This document shows positions 34,711 to 46,829 of a stretch of DNA of 64,000 bases, in pieces. The notes under the pieces were generated by a model. It did no database searches and was not told the DNA's origin. It saw only the letters and a program-made list of their open reading frames with translations. Made by a program: the position numbers and the translations under genes. Source of the stretch: Mycobacterium sp. MS1601. GTDB taxonomy: Bacteria; Actinomycetota; Actinomycetes; Mycobacteriales; Mycobacteriaceae. Location of the stretch: NCBI RefSeq assembly GCF_001984215.1, contig NZ_CP019420.1:6200001-6264000 (forward strand). The letters are read 5' to 3'. Position 1 is the stretch's first letter. Each line of letters opens with the position of its first letter.

Positions 34711-37248
34711 CTAGAAGTCCGGCTCGTCGTCGGCGTCGGCACCGCCCGCGTCCGAACCGCCACGGATCAGCATCAGGGTGCCTGCCAGTTCGTCGGGCTT
34801 GACCAGCACCTCGCGCGCCTTGGACCCTTCCGACGGCCCGACGATGCCGCGGTTCTCCATCAGGTCCATGAGACGCCCGGCCTTGGCGAACCCGACGCGT
34901 AGCTTGCGCTGCAGCATCGAGGTCGAGCCGAACTGCGACGACACGACGAGCTCGACAGCCTGCAGGAACACGTCGAGGTCGTCACCGATATCGGGGTCGA
35001 CGTCCTTCTTCTCGCCGGCCTTTGCCGCGGTGACACCCTCGACGAACTCGGGCTCGGCCTGGTCCTTGGTGGCGGAGACGACGGCGTGGATCTCCTCGTC
35101 GGAGATGAACGCGCCCTGCATACGGATGGGCTTGTTGGCACCCATCGGCAGGAACAGCCCGTCGCCCATCCCGATCAGCTTCTCGGCTCCCGGCTGGTCC
35201 AGGATGACGCGGCTGTCGGTCAGCGACGACGTGGCGAACGCCAGCCGCGACGGCACGTTGGTCTTGATCAGGCCGGTCACCACGTCCACCGACGGCCGCT
35301 GGGTGGCCAGCACCAGGTGGATGCCCGCGGCACGGGCTTTCTGGGTGATCCGCACGATCGCCTCTTCTACGTCGCGCGGCGCGGTCATCATCAGGTCGGC
35401 GAGTTCGTCGACGATGGCCAAGATGTAGGGGTACGGCTTGTAGATGCGCTGGCTGCCCAGCGGGGCGCTGATCTCGCCGGTGCGCACCTTCTCGTTGAAC
35501 ACGTCGATGTGGCGCACCCGTGAGGCCTGCATGTCCTGATAGCGCTGTTCCATCTCCTCGACCAGCCAGGACAGCGCGGCCGCGGCCTTCTTGGGTTCGG
35601 TGATGATGGGCGTGATCAGGTGTGGGATGCCTTCATACGGCGTCAGTTCCACCATCTTCGGGTCGATCAGGATCATCCTGACCTCCTCCGGGGTGGCCCG
35701 CGCCAGCAGCGACACCAACATGGAGTTGACGAAGCTGGACTTACCGGAGCCGGTGGAGCCGGCCACCAGCAGGTGCGGCATCTTGGCCAGGTTGGCCGAG
35801 ATGAAATCACCCTCGATGTCCTTGCCCAGGCCGATCACCAGCGGGTGGTGATCGCGGCGGGTGGACGGGGCGGTCAGCACGTCCGAGAGCCGGACCATCT
35901 CGCGGTCGGTGTTGGGCACCTCGATACCGACGGCGGACTTGCCCGGGATCGGCGCGAGCATGCGCACGCTCTCGGTGGCCACGGCATAGGCGATGTTGCG
36001 CTGCAGCGCGGTGATCTTCTCGACCTTGACGCCGGGACCGAGCTCCACCTCGTAGCGGGTGACAGTGGGGCCGCGGGTACAGCCGGTGACGCGGGCGTCG
36101 ACCTTGAACTGCGTCAGCACCGAGGTGATGGCGTCTTCCATCTGCTCGTTGGCCGCACTCTTGAGCTTGGGCGGGTCGCCGGCGATCAGCAGATCCAGCG
36201 ACGGCAGGTTGTACGGGCCCTCGACGACGCGGTCCAGTGCCAGTGTCTCCTGCTTGGGCATCGGCGGGGGCGCCGGCTCGGCCTTGGGCTTCTTGCGGGC
36301 AGGTTTGGCCACCACCGGTTCGGGGGCCGTTGGCGCGTCCTCGATCGGCTCGGCCAGCGGGTAGTTGTCCATCGGCGACCCACCCGGCCAGACCTGCGAC
36401 TCGTCGCCGTGGTGGACCGGATCGTCGTAGTAGCCGTCGGAGAAGTCGTCGGCATCGGCGACCGGCTGGTCGTCCTCGTCATCGTATTCGGCGTCGTCGT
36501 AGTACTCGTCGTCGTCGCGCTGGTAGCGGGTGCTGAACATCGCGTGCAGGGTGGCGGGCACCTCGCGAATGGTGGTGCCCGTCAACAACAACAGTCCGAA
36601 CAGCACACCCATGATCAGCAGCGGCGCCGCTATCCAGACCGTCAGACCGTCCGACAGCGGGCCGCCGATCGCGAAGCCGACGAAGCCGGCCGCCTGCTGG
36701 CGTTCGGCGGGGACGCTGGGAGCTCCGGACCAGACGTGCCACAGCCCCAGGACCGGCAGGCCGATCATCAGTGCGCCGAGGATCAGGCGCGGCCGGGTGT
36801 CCGGATTGGGTTCGGTGCGCATGAGGCTTACGGCGATCACGGCGATCAGGACAGGAAGCACCCCGACGGCTCCGCCGACGACGGTTCGCAGCGCGCTGTC
36901 GATCCACGCACCGACGGGTCGGGCGGCGTCGAACCAGGAGCTGGCGGCGATGATGACGGCGACGCCCAGCAGTGCCAGTGCGACGCCGTCGCGGCGGTGG
37001 CCCGGTTCGATGTCGTGGGCCCGGCCAACCGACCGGGCAGTGGATCCGGCTCCCTTGGCCAGCATCAGCCACGCTGCGCGGGAGGCCCGACCGACGGCGA
37101 CGCCGGCTCCCCCGACCAGACCCGGCCCCTGTTTGGCCGGCTTGCGCGCGGCCGCCTTCTTGCGCGGTGCAGCGGGGCGCGCCGGCCGCGAGGCGGCCTT
37201 TGACCTGCTCGTTTTTCCCCCGGAGCGCGCGGCGGTCTTACTTGCCAT
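34711..37248 (-). CDS. ftsK: DNA translocase FtsK
   Basis: FtsK pumps chromosome ends at the division septum. The 845-residue protein has a basic N-terminus, four helices between about residues 85 and 225, and a variable acidic Asp/Tyr-rich linker. The RecA-like motor follows, with Walker [10 protein letters not shown], Walker [14 protein letters not shown] and [18 protein letters not shown]. The C-terminal gamma winged helix starts near [34 protein letters not shown] 37248 starts [11 protein letters not shown]. It ends with the acidic tail [12 protein letters not shown]. Confidence 0.95.
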   Translation of the reverse strand: MASKTAARSGGKTSRSKAASRPARPAAPRKKAAARKPAKQGPGLVGGAGVAVGRASRAAWLMLAKGAGSTARSVGRAHDIEPGHRRDGVALALLGVAVIIAASSWFDAARPVGAWIDSALRTVVGGAVGVLPVLIAVIAVSLMRTEPNPDTRPRLILGALMIGLPVLGLWHVWSGAPSVPAERQQAAGFVGFAIGGPLSDGLTVWIAAPLLIMGVLFGLLLLTGTTIREVPATLHAMFSTRYQRDDDEYYDDAEYDDEDDQPVADADDFSDGYYDDPVHHGDESQVWPGGSPMDNYPLAEPIEDAPTAPEPVVAKPARKKPKAEPAPPPMPKQETLALDRVVEGPYNLPSLDLLIAGDPPKLKSAANEQMEDAITSVLTQFKVDARVTGCTRGPTVTRYEVELGPGVKVEKITALQRNIAYAVATESVRMLAPIPGKSAVGIEVPNTDREMVRLSDVLTAPSTRRDHHPLVIGLGKDIEGDFISANLAKMPHLLVAGSTGSGKSSFVNSMLVSLLARATPEEVRMILIDPKMVELTPYEGIPHLITPIITEPKKAAAALSWLVEEMEQRYQDMQASRVRHIDVFNEKVRTGEISAPLGSQRIYKPYPYILAIVDELADLMMTAPRDVEEAIVRITQKARAAGIHLVLATQRPSVDVVTGLIKTNVPSRLAFATSSLTDSRVILDQPGAEKLIGMGDGLFLPMGANKPIRMQGAFISDEEIHAVVSATKDQAEPEFVEGVTAAKAGEKKDVDPDIGDDLDVFLQAVELVVSSQFGSTSMLQRKLRVGFAKAGRLMDLMENRGIVGPSEGSKAREVLVKPDELAGTLMLIRGGSDAGGADADDEPDF

Positions 37249-37412
37249 GGCGGTAAGACTAGTCGCAAACACCCCAACTGCACCATCCGCCACTCTGGCC
37301 ACTTGCAGTTCCGCCTGGTATCCGCGGTTGTGATCCGGATCACCTTGTCGGTCGGTGAGCAGCTGCGCTTATGTCGGAGGCGGACCACCCGTTGTCTCAT
37401 CGAGGAGCAACC

Positions 37413-38252
37413 ATGCCGGAACACCGCGACACTGACGTGGGCACCCTTGACGGCAAGGTTGCCTTCATCACCGGCGCCGCCCGGGGACAGGGCCGCGCAC
37501 ACGCGCTCAAGCTGGCCGCTGAGGGCGCCGACATCATCGCGGTGGACCTCTGCGACCAGATCGCCTCGGTCCCCTATCCCCTGGCCACCCCTGACGACCT
37601 GGCAGCCACCGTCAAACTCGTCGAGGACACCGGGGCACGCATCGTCGCCACCGAGGCCGACGTCCGCGATCGCGCGGCACTGAAGTCCGCGCTGTGGACA
37701 GGCATCGAAGCGCTCGGCACCCCGGAGATCGTCGTCGCCAACGCCGGCATCGCCCCGATGGCTGGCAAGGACGCCTGGCAGGACGTCATCGACGTCAACC
37801 TCACCGGCGTCTACCACACCGTCGACGTGGTGATGAAGCCGATGATCAAGGCGGGCAAGGGCGGGTCGATCGTGCTCACCAGCTCGGTGGCCGGACTCGT
37901 GGGCCTGGCATCACCGATGGCGGGCTCGCTGGGATACGCCGCCGCCAAACACGGCATCGTCGGACTGATGCGGGTGTATGCGAATCTGCTCGCGCCCTAC
38001 AGCATCCGGGTCAATTCGGTGCATCCTGCCGGGGTGAACACCCCGATGATCGACAACGACTTCACCCGGAGCTGGCTCGAAGGATTGGCGCAGGAGACTC
38101 AGCAGGGCCCCGATATGACCAATGCCCTGCCGGTGCAGACACTCGAACCCGAGGATGTCGCCAATGCGGTGTTCTGGCTGGTGTCCGACACCGCCCGTTA
38201 CGTCACGGGCGTGACGCTGCCGGTCGACGCCGGATACGTCAACAAACGCTGA
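37413..38252 (+). CDS. Mycofactocin-type short-chain dehydrogenase (Rv2750-like)
   Basis: The 279-residue SDR has [12 protein letters not shown] for NAD binding and the catalytic Ser157/158, Tyr175 and Lys179 (YAAAKHG). After the second strand it carries an insertion (about 47-75, [23 protein letters not shown]) typical of SDRs that keep NAD(H) bound and use mycofactocin as electron acceptor. No mycofactocin synthesis gene is in the window. The substrate, probably an alcohol, is unknown. ATG 37413 has GAGGAG upstream. It is convergent with rnj. Confidence 0.87.
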   Translation: MPEHRDTDVGTLDGKVAFITGAARGQGRAHALKLAAEGADIIAVDLCDQIASVPYPLATPDDLAATVKLVEDTGARIVATEADVRDRAALKSALWTGIEALGTPEIVVANAGIAPMAGKDAWQDVIDVNLTGVYHTVDVVMKPMIKAGKGGSIVLTSSVAGLVGLASPMAGSLGYAAAKHGIVGLMRVYANLLAPYSIRVNSVHPAGVNTPMIDNDFTRSWLEGLAQETQQGPDMTNALPVQTLEPEDVANAVFWLVSDTARYVTGVTLPVDAGYVNKR

Positions 38253-38267
38253 TCGCGGCAGTCCGGT

Positions 38268-39944
38268 CTAGACCTCGATGACGGTGGGCACGATCATCGG
38301 CTGGCGGCGGTAGGTCTCGCCCACCCACTTGCCGACAGCGCGGCGCGCGGCCTGCGCTATGCGGGTGACGTCCGTGACTCCTTGCTCGGCAAGGCTTTCC
38401 AGATCGGCGGTGACCTTGCGGGCGGCGGGCTCCAACGCTTTGGGATCCTCGGAGAAACCGCGGGACTGCAGATGCGGCGGACCCGCGAGCTTGCCGGTTC
38501 CGCGGCGCACGATCACCGTGACCGCGATGAAACCGGAGGAAAGCACCAGCCGCTCACCCAGGGTGGCGTCTCCCACGTCACCCATGATCAAACCGTCGAC
38601 GAACATCTTGCCCACCGGGACAGCGCCCGCGATGCCGACCTTGCCGCCCACCAGGTCGACGCTGACGCCGTTCTCCGCCAGCACGATCGCATCCGCGGGC
38701 ACTCCGGTCTTCTCCGCCAGCGCGGCGTTGGCGCGCAGGTGGCGCCAGGTGCCGTGCACCGGCATCACGTTGCGCGGCCGGACGCCGTTGTAGAGGAACA
38801 GCAACTCGCCGGCGTAGGCATGGCCCGAAACGTGAATCCGCACTTGAGCATTGGTGACAACGCGGGCGCCGAGCTTGGCCAGCGCGTCGATCACCCCGAA
38901 GATGGCTTCCTCGTTGCCCGGGATCTGCGACGACGACAGCACGATCAGGTCACCGTCGGTGAGGGTGATGCTGCGGTGCTCACCGCGCGACATCCGCGAC
39001 AGCGCCGCCATGGGCTCGCCCTGGGTGCCGGTGGTGATGAGCACGACGCGGTCGGCGGGCATCATCTCCGCGGCGCCGATATCGAGAACGTCCTCATCCG
39101 CGACGGTCAGGAAGCCGAGCTCCTTGGCGATCGCCATGTTGCGCACCATCGAGCGGCCCACGAAGGAGACCTTGCGGCCCAGCGCCACGGCGGCATCGAT
39201 GATCTGTTGCACGCGAGCGACATTGGAGGCAAAGCACGCCACGATCACGCGCCCCTCGGCCGAACGGATCAGCCGGTGCAGGTTCGGCCCGATTTCACTT
39301 TCCGACGGCCCCACGCCCGGGATCTCGGCGTTGGTGGAGTCACACAGCAACAAGTCCACTCCGGCGTCGCCCAGGCGCGACATCCCCGGCAGGTCCGTCG
39401 GTCTGCCGTCGAGCGGCAGCTGGTCGAGCTTGATGTCACCGGTGTGCAGGACGGTGGCGCCTCCGGCGTAGAGCGCGATGGCCAAGGCGTCCGGGATGGA
39501 GTGGTTGACCGCGAAGTACTCACACTCGAACACGCCGTGCTTACTGCTCTGCCCCTCGGCCACCTCGACGAACACCGGCTTGATGCGGTGTTCGCGGCAT
39601 TTGGCCGCCACCAGCGCCAGGGTGAACTTGGACCCCACCACGGGGATGTCGGGACGCAGTTTCAGCAGATGCGGGATGGCGCCGATGTGGTCTTCGTGCG
39701 CGTGGGTGAGCACCAGCGCCTCGATATCGTCGAGCCGACCCTCGATGTGTCGCAGATCAGGCAGGATCAGGTCGACGCCCGGCTCATCGTGGCCAGGAAA
39801 CAACACCCCGCAGTCGATGACCAGCAGCCGGCCCAGGTGCTCGAAAACCGTCATGTTGCGGCCGATTTCACCGATGCCGCCCAAAGCGGTCACCCGCAGG
39901 CCGCCGGGCGCCAGTGGTCCGGGCGGTGCGAGTTCAGTGCTCAC
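38268..39944 (-). CDS. rnj: Ribonuclease J
   Basis: This is a 558-residue metallo-beta-lactamase/beta-CASP RNase with 5'-3' exo- and endonuclease activity in RNA maturation and decay. The zinc motif THAHEDHIGA, the upstream DCGVLFP and the beta-CASP part (SGHAYAGELLFLYNGVRPRNVMPVHGTWRHL) are complete. It starts MSTELAPPGPLAPGG at ATG 39944. It follows dapA by 15 bases on the same strand, as in M. tuberculosis (Rv2752c). Confidence 0.95.
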   Translation of the reverse strand: MSTELAPPGPLAPGGLRVTALGGIGEIGRNMTVFEHLGRLLVIDCGVLFPGHDEPGVDLILPDLRHIEGRLDDIEALVLTHAHEDHIGAIPHLLKLRPDIPVVGSKFTLALVAAKCREHRIKPVFVEVAEGQSSKHGVFECEYFAVNHSIPDALAIALYAGGATVLHTGDIKLDQLPLDGRPTDLPGMSRLGDAGVDLLLCDSTNAEIPGVGPSESEIGPNLHRLIRSAEGRVIVACFASNVARVQQIIDAAVALGRKVSFVGRSMVRNMAIAKELGFLTVADEDVLDIGAAEMMPADRVVLITTGTQGEPMAALSRMSRGEHRSITLTDGDLIVLSSSQIPGNEEAIFGVIDALAKLGARVVTNAQVRIHVSGHAYAGELLFLYNGVRPRNVMPVHGTWRHLRANAALAEKTGVPADAIVLAENGVSVDLVGGKVGIAGAVPVGKMFVDGLIMGDVGDATLGERLVLSSGFIAVTVIVRRGTGKLAGPPHLQSRGFSEDPKALEPAARKVTADLESLAEQGVTDVTRIAQAARRAVGKWVGETYRRQPMIVPTVIEV

Positions 39945-39959
39945 GTACGGTTCACCTGC

Positions 39960-41646
<1,687 letters not shown>

Positions 41647-41709
41647 GCGGTGAGCCTAACTCGAAGGTGGACTGACAGCGGTCGCCGGCAAGCCCTGCCG
41701 GTCAAGCGC

Positions 41710-42918
41710 CTAGGCCAGCGCCTTGCTCAACTCCCCCACCAGATCACCGCGCTGCCCCACGATCACGTCACCCAGTCCGAGCCACTGCGCCATGACGATC
41801 AACTCCTTGGCCAGCGCGACGGCCACCCGTGTTCGGTCCTGGCCGTCCTCGGCGAATGCGCCCGGGACCAGCAGGGCGTCGCGGGTCCGGTCGGCTTTGA
41901 GGTCGACGCGGCCCACCAGTTCACCGTCGAGCAAAAACGGCCACACGTAGTACCCGAACTGCCTCTTGGGCGCCGGGGTGTAGATCTCGATGCGGTAGTG
42001 GAAGTTCCACAGCCGCTCCACCCTGGGCCGGAAAAAGATCAGCGGGTCGAACGGGCACAACAGCGCAGTCCCGCGGGCGGAGCGTGGAACGGCCTGCCCG
42101 ACCCGCAGGTACGCCGGCGCCGACCAGCCGTCCACCTCCACCTCTTCCAGCTCACCCTGGGAAACCAGTTGCGCCAGTGCAGGTTTGACCTGACCGGCGG
42201 CCAATCGGAAGTAGTCTCGGATGTCCGCTTCGGTGGCTACACCGAGAGCTCCCGCGGCCCGCAAGGACAGCTGGCGCACGGCGTCGTCGTCATCGACCTC
42301 ACGGGCCATCACGTCGGCCGGCAGCACCCGCTCGCTCAGGTCGTAATGCCGGGCGAAGCCCACCCGCGTGGCCGTGGTCAACACCCCGGAGGCAAACAGT
42401 GCCTCAGCCACCCATTTGGTGTCGCTGCGGTCCCACCAGGGGCCCTTGCGTCCACGGGGTTCGGACTCCAGATGCGCCTCGATCTGGCCCGCGGTGGACG
42501 GCCCCAGCTCGGTGACAGCGGCCACCACGTCCTCGATCAGCCCCGGATTCTTGGCCACGATCTCGGTTCCCCACCGACCGTGCCGGTACTGGCGCATCCG
42601 CCAGCGCAGCAGCGGCCAGTCCTCGACGGCCATGAGCGCCGCTTCGTGAGCCCAGTATTCGACCAGCAGTCGCGGCGCTCTGGCGCTGTGGCTCCAGGCG
42701 GCGCGGTCCAGCACGTCTCGGTCGTACGGCCCGAGGCGGCTGAAGATGGGCGCGTAGTGGGCACGCACCGCCACCGACACCGAATCCAGCTGCAGCACCT
42801 GGATACGCGAGATCAGTTTGCGAAGATGCGCGCGGTTGACCACTCCGCGGGGCGCCGGTTCGGCGAATCCCTGGGCAGCGACGGCCACCCGTCGGGCCTG
42901 GGTGGCGCTGAGCTTCAC
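41710..42918 (-). CDS. YcaQ/AlkX-like DNA glycosylase (HTH_42 winged-helix family)
   Basis: The 402-residue protein belongs to the winged-helix AlkZ/AlkX (YcaQ) superfamily, which unhooks DNA interstrand crosslinks and removes alkylated bases. The catalytic motif reads QLD ([26 protein letters not shown]). That fits the QxD/E of the AlkX/YcaQ branch rather than QxQ of AlkZ. Conserved blocks [24 protein letters not shown] and [17 protein letters not shown] are present. GTG 42918 overlaps the dfrA stop by four bases (GTGA). Linkage to thyA and dfrA hints at a nucleotide/repair unit, but this is inference. Confidence 0.82.
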   Translation of the reverse strand: MKLSATQARRVAVAAQGFAEPAPRGVVNRAHLRKLISRIQVLQLDSVSVAVRAHYAPIFSRLGPYDRDVLDRAAWSHSARAPRLLVEYWAHEAALMAVEDWPLLRWRMRQYRHGRWGTEIVAKNPGLIEDVVAAVTELGPSTAGQIEAHLESEPRGRKGPWWDRSDTKWVAEALFASGVLTTATRVGFARHYDLSERVLPADVMAREVDDDDAVRQLSLRAAGALGVATEADIRDYFRLAAGQVKPALAQLVSQGELEEVEVDGWSAPAYLRVGQAVPRSARGTALLCPFDPLIFFRPRVERLWNFHYRIEIYTPAPKRQFGYYVWPFLLDGELVGRVDLKADRTRDALLVPGAFAEDGQDRTRVAVALAKELIVMAQWLGLGDVIVGQRGDLVGELSKALA

Positions 42919-43394
42919 GGCCGGGTGTAGCTGTAGAACCGGTAACGCAGGCCGGACGAACTGTCCTGCCAGTTCCCGGCCGTACCCGTCCACGTTTCGT
43001 CGAGAACTGGCGCCAGGGCGTCGTCGTCCTCGCGCCGCAGGTCGACGTCCACCTCGGTGACCTCACAGCGGGTGGCCCTCGGCAAGGCCAACCCGTAGAC
43101 CTGCGAACCGCCGATCACCCACGCGCCATCCAGGGACACCTCGTCGAGGGAGGTGATCACCTCTGCTCCGTCAGCCATGTAGTCAGCTTGCCGGGTGAGT
43201 ACGACATTTTTGCGTCCCGGCAGCGGCCGGAACCGCTCGGGCAGCGACTCCCACGTCAGCCGGCCCATGATAACGGTGTGGCCCATGGTGAGTTCTTTGA
43301 ACCGCGCCATGTCCTCGGGGACGCGCCAGGGGATGGAGTTGTCACGCCCGATCACCCCGGACGACGATTGCGCCCAGATGAGGTTCAGTGTCAT
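42915..43394 (-). CDS. dfrA: Dihydrofolate reductase
   Basis: DfrA regenerates tetrahydrofolate and is the trimethoprim target. The 159-residue enzyme has [32 protein letters not shown] with the acid that protonates the substrate, [10 protein letters not shown], and the NADPH loop [16 protein letters not shown] 43394 overlaps the thyA stop by four bases (ATGA). Coupling with ThyA is logical because ThyA creates dihydrofolate. Confidence 0.96.
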   Translation of the reverse strand: MTLNLIWAQSSSGVIGRDNSIPWRVPEDMARFKELTMGHTVIMGRLTWESLPERFRPLPGRKNVVLTRQADYMADGAEVITSLDEVSLDGAWVIGGSQVYGLALPRATRCEVTEVDVDLRREDDDALAPVLDETWTGTAGNWQDSSSGLRYRFYSYTRP

Positions 43395-44191
43395 ACGGCT
43401 ACCGGCGCCTTGATGCCGGGGTGCGGATCGTAGTTCTTGATCTCGATGTCGTCGTAGGTGTAGTCGAAGATGGAATCGCGGTGCGCCAGAACAAGTTCCG
43501 GATATGGCCTGGCCTCGCGACCGAGTTGCAGGTTCACCTGGTCGACGTGGTTGTCATAGATGTGGCAGTCACCGCCGGTCCAGATGAACTCACCGACTCC
43601 CAGCCCGGCTTGCGCGGCCATCATGTGCGTCAGCAGCGCGTAGGACGCGATGTTGAACGGCACCCCCAGGAACAGGTCGGCGCTGCGCTGATACAGCTGG
43701 CAGGACAGCCGGCCGTCGGCGACGTAGAACTGGAAGAACGCATGGCACGGCGGCAGCGCCATCTGCGGGATCTCGCCGACGTTCCAGGCCGAGACGATAT
43801 TGCGGCGGGAATCCGGATCGCGTTTCAGCAGCTCCAGCGCCGCACTGATCTGGTCGATGTGATCGCCGGACGGCGTGGGCCACGATCGCCACTGCACGCC
43901 GTACACCGGGCCCAGTTCGCCTGTCTCGGAAGCCCATTCATCCCAAATGGTGACACCGTTGTCTTGCAGCCAGCGCACGTTGGAGTCGCCGCGCAGGAAC
44001 CACAGCAGCTCGTAGACGATGGACTTCAGATGCACCTTCTTGGTGGTGATCAGGGGAAAACCTGCCGCCAAGTCGTAACGCAGCTGATGGCCGAACACAC
44101 TGCGGGTGCCGGTGCCGGTGCGATCCGATTTCGGGGTGCCCTGGGCGAGCACGAGACGCAGTAGATCCTCATACGGCGTGGCGATCGGCAC
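43391..44191 (-). CDS. thyA: Thymidylate synthase ThyA
   Basis: ThyA methylates dUMP and yields dihydrofolate. The 266-residue protein has the active cysteine in [14 protein letters not shown], the phosphate arginines ([38 protein letters not shown]) and the C-terminal GIKAPVAV. Two GTGs are adjacent (44194, 44191). TAAGCT on the minus strand ends six bases before the second, so 44191 is preferred and a leaderless mRNA is likely. Confidence 0.95.
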   Translation of the reverse strand: MPIATPYEDLLRLVLAQGTPKSDRTGTGTRSVFGHQLRYDLAAGFPLITTKKVHLKSIVYELLWFLRGDSNVRWLQDNGVTIWDEWASETGELGPVYGVQWRSWPTPSGDHIDQISAALELLKRDPDSRRNIVSAWNVGEIPQMALPPCHAFFQFYVADGRLSCQLYQRSADLFLGVPFNIASYALLTHMMAAQAGLGVGEFIWTGGDCHIYDNHVDQVNLQLGREARPYPELVLAHRDSIFDYTYDDIEIKNYDPHPGIKAPVAV

Positions 44192-44232
44192 CACGTCAGC
44201 TTACGTCCACACCACCCGAGTAGAACGGACCC

Positions 44233-44970
44233 ATGCCGATCTTCACCGACACCGTCACCACCGCCGACGGGACCTGCCCCGTCACCGTCGCGACTCCGGA
44301 CGGCGACGGCCCCTGGCCCGGCGTCGTGATGTACCCGGACGCCGGCGGTGCCCGCGCCACCTTCGACCAGATGGCCGCCGAGTTGGCCGGTTACGGCTAC
44401 GTGGTCCTGGTTCCGGACGTCTACTACCGAAACGGGCAGTGGGCGCCGTTCGACATGGCGACGGTGTTCGGCGATCAGGAGGAACGCAAGCGGCTGTTCT
44501 CCATGATCGGCTCCGTCACCCAGGAAGCCATGGCCACCGACGCCAGCGCCTTCTTCGACTACCTCGCCGCACGCCCGGACGTCCGTGGGCAGACCTTCGG
44601 CACCACCGGCTACTGCATGGGCGGGCGCACGTCGATGGTGGTGGCAGGCCTGGTGCCGGACCGGGTCGCCGCGGCCATGTCCTTTCACGGCGGCGGGCTG
44701 GTGACCGACGCACCGGACAGCCCCCACCTGCGGTCCGACCAGATCCGGGCGCGGGTATACGTCGCAGGGGCGGCCGCCGATCAGTCCTTCACCGAGGACA
44801 ACGCCGAGACCCTGGACAAGGCACTGACCGCCGCAGGCGTCACGCACACCGTGGTCATCTACCCGGCCGGACACGGGTTCGCGGTACCCGACAACGCCCC
44901 CTACGACCGGGCCGCGGCACAGCGGCACTGGGAGGCCATGGCAGAGGTCTTCGGCGACGAGTTGAGGTGA
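44233..44970 (+). CDS. Dienelactone hydrolase family protein (Rv2765-like)
   Basis: The 245-residue alpha/beta hydrolase has Cys128 as nucleophile (TTGYCMGGRTSMV), the mark of dienelactone hydrolases, and a late His in YPAGHGFAVPD. The acid is probably in the GAAADQSF region. The substrate is unknown. ATG 44233 follows TAGAAC (44221-44226) by six bases without a Shine-Dalgarno, suggesting a leaderless mRNA. It is divergent from thyA across only about 40 bases. Confidence 0.86.
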   Translation: MPIFTDTVTTADGTCPVTVATPDGDGPWPGVVMYPDAGGARATFDQMAAELAGYGYVVLVPDVYYRNGQWAPFDMATVFGDQEERKRLFSMIGSVTQEAMATDASAFFDYLAARPDVRGQTFGTTGYCMGGRTSMVVAGLVPDRVAAAMSFHGGGLVTDAPDSPHLRSDQIRARVYVAGAAADQSFTEDNAETLDKALTAAGVTHTVVIYPAGHGFAVPDNAPYDRAAAQRHWEAMAEVFGDELR

Positions 44971-44989
44971 GCGTGCAACCATAGGCGCC

Positions 44990-45907
44990 GTGTATGACCA
45001 GGTTGATCAGCCCAGCCCCGAAAACCAGCCTGCCGGTTCGCGGATAGACCCGGTACTGGCCCGCAGTTGGCTGCTGGTCAACGGCGCCCAGGGCGAGCGA
45101 TTCCCGGCCGCGGCTCGATCACGCGCCGACATCGTCGTCCTCGACATCGAAGACGCGGTGGCGCCGAAGGACAAGACGGTGGCCCGCGAGAACGTGACCC
45201 GCTGGCTGGCTGACGGCAACAGCGACTGGGTGCGGGTGAACGGCTTCGGCACACAGTGGTGGGCCGACGACCTTGACCTGCTGGCCGGCACATCGGTCGG
45301 CGGCGTGATGCTGGCCATGGTGGAATCCGTCGACCACGTGGTCGAGACCGCCAAGCGGTTGCCCGGTGTTCCCATCGTCGCCCTGGTCGAGACGGCGCGC
45401 GGCCTGGAGCGCATCACCGAGATCGCCTCGGCCAAAGGCACCTTTCGGCTGGCATTCGGCATCGGCGACTTCCGCCGCGACACCGGGTTCGGCGACAACC
45501 CCGCCACCCTGGCCTATGCGCGGTCGCGGTTCACCATCGCGGCCAAGGCCGCCCACCTGCCCAGCGCCATCGACGGGCCGACCATCGGGACCAGCGCGCT
45601 GAAGCTCATCGAGGCCACCGCGGTGTCCGCCGAGTTCGGCATGACGGGCAAGATCTGTCTGACGCCGGACCAGTGCGCCGCCGTCAACGAAGGTCTGTCC
45701 CCGTCGAAGGACGAGATCAGCTGGGCCAAGGAGTTTTTCGCCGAGTTCGAACGCGACGGCGGCGAGATCCGCAACGGTTCCGACCTGCCCCGGATCGCCA
45801 GGGCCAACAAGATCCTGGATCTGGCCCGGGCGTACGGCATCGAGGAGTCACCGTTCGACGATTCCGAAACCCACGCCCCGGCGCCATCGGACACCTACCA
45901 CTACTGA
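44990..45907 (+). CDS. HpcH/HpaI aldolase / CitE-like CoA-ester lyase
   Basis: The 305-residue TIM-barrel protein is of the citrate lyase beta-subunit-like family. It has VLDIEDAVAPKDK for Mg2+/substrate, VRVNGFGTQWWADDL, LVETARGLERITEIA and FGIGDFRRDTG. Members cleave or hydrolyse malyl- or citramalyl-CoA-type esters. No alpha or gamma citrate lyase subunit is nearby, so it acts alone. GTG 44990 lies 19 bases after the dienelactone hydrolase gene, probably the same operon. Its stop overlaps the convergent membrane-protein gene. Confidence 0.85.
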   Translation: MYDQVDQPSPENQPAGSRIDPVLARSWLLVNGAQGERFPAAARSRADIVVLDIEDAVAPKDKTVARENVTRWLADGNSDWVRVNGFGTQWWADDLDLLAGTSVGGVMLAMVESVDHVVETAKRLPGVPIVALVETARGLERITEIASAKGTFRLAFGIGDFRRDTGFGDNPATLAYARSRFTIAAKAAHLPSAIDGPTIGTSALKLIEATAVSAEFGMTGKICLTPDQCAAVNEGLSPSKDEISWAKEFFAEFERDGGEIRNGSDLPRIARANKILDLARAYGIEESPFDDSETHAPAPSDTYHY

Positions 45908-46368
45908 ACCTTGTCGGCCCGCCGGCGCGACTGCATGTAAGTGGCCAGTGCGCGCAGCAGACCGCGGGCGGCGTAGACGGCCGCGACGAGCGACAACACG
46001 ATCAGCACGATGAACATCACCAGCCAGTTGGACCGGCTGTGGCTGACGTTCCACCAGACGACGGTGAACAGCACCGCACAGACGAAGACCACGATGTCGC
46101 GCCAGTTGCCCTGGTAAGACGCCGCGATCAGGCGCAATTCGCGGTTCTTGTCCACCGCAGCGATCATGTCGTCGATACGCAGGTTGATCACCCGCTGCAG
46201 TTCAGCTCGACGTTCCACCTGATCGGCGGGGATGTTCTCCAGCAGTTCCATGTCCTGCTTGATCAGCGCCCGCACGTCCGGGGTGCGCATGTTTCCTGCC
46301 GCCAAACCCAACAGTGCACCTCCGGCAATGGGCGCGCCCGCCAGCGCGATTTCAGCGAGACCCGGCAT
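45901..46368 (-). CDS. Conserved small membrane protein, unknown function
   Basis: The 155-residue protein has a small-residue-rich hydrophobic N-terminus (AEIALAGAPIAGGALLGLAAG), a charged helical middle with acidic and basic pairs (ALIKQDMELLENIPADQVERRAELQRVINL) and two helices near 90-135 (DIVVFVCAVLFTVVWW; WLVMFIVLIVLSLVAAVYAA). The C-terminus is basic. I do not recognise a family. It is downstream of the flavodoxin-like gene on the same strand, eight bases apart. Confidence 0.72.
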   Translation of the reverse strand: MPGLAEIALAGAPIAGGALLGLAAGNMRTPDVRALIKQDMELLENIPADQVERRAELQRVINLRIDDMIAAVDKNRELRLIAASYQGNWRDIVVFVCAVLFTVVWWNVSHSRSNWLVMFIVLIVLSLVAAVYAARGLLRALATYMQSRRRADKVQ

Positions 46369-46376
46369 GGTTCCCC

Positions 46377-46829
46377 CTAGTTCATCAGAGTCGCGGCGAG
46401 GGTGCCGCCGAGTTCATACGCCCGTGCGCGCACCGCAGCGTCGACGCCACCGGTGACCTCGAGCACGTCGGCCACCCTGGCCAAGGACAGTCCGGCGGTC
46501 AAACGCCCGACCGAAGCCGTCGCCCCGGCGGTGTCGTTGTTGCCGTGCACCCACAGACCGTAAGGCCGCCCGGCCACATGGTCCAGGATCGGGTAGTACA
46601 CCGTGTCGAAGAAGTACTTGAGCGCACCCGACATGTAGCCGAAGTTGGCGGTGGTGCCGAACAGGAAGCCGTCGGCCGCCAACGCATCGGGCACGGTGGC
46701 GGCCAGTGCTGGACGGACGACGACGTCGACGCCGGTGATCTCGGGGTCCCTGGCACCGCCGAGCACCGCCTCCAACACCTCGCGGGTGGCCGGTGACGGG
46801 GTGTGGTGCACCACCAGCAGCGTGGTCAC
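46377..46829 (-). CDS. Flavodoxin-like/NADPH-FMN reductase family protein (Rv2771c-like)
   Basis: The 150-residue protein has the flavodoxin pattern: a first strand and phosphate loop (TLLVVHHTPSPATREVLEAVL), then a mid-protein ADGFLFGTTANFGYMSGALKYFFDT that resembles the FMN-isoalloxazine loop of WrbA-like proteins, and GLWVHGNNDT. It could be a small FMN oxidoreductase. Its start overlaps the stop of the upstream membrane-protein gene by four bases (ATGA). Confidence 0.78.
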   Translation of the reverse strand: MTTLLVVHHTPSPATREVLEAVLGGARDPEITGVDVVVRPALAATVPDALAADGFLFGTTANFGYMSGALKYFFDTVYYPILDHVAGRPYGLWVHGNNDTAGATASVGRLTAGLSLARVADVLEVTGGVDAAVRARAYELGGTLAATLMN

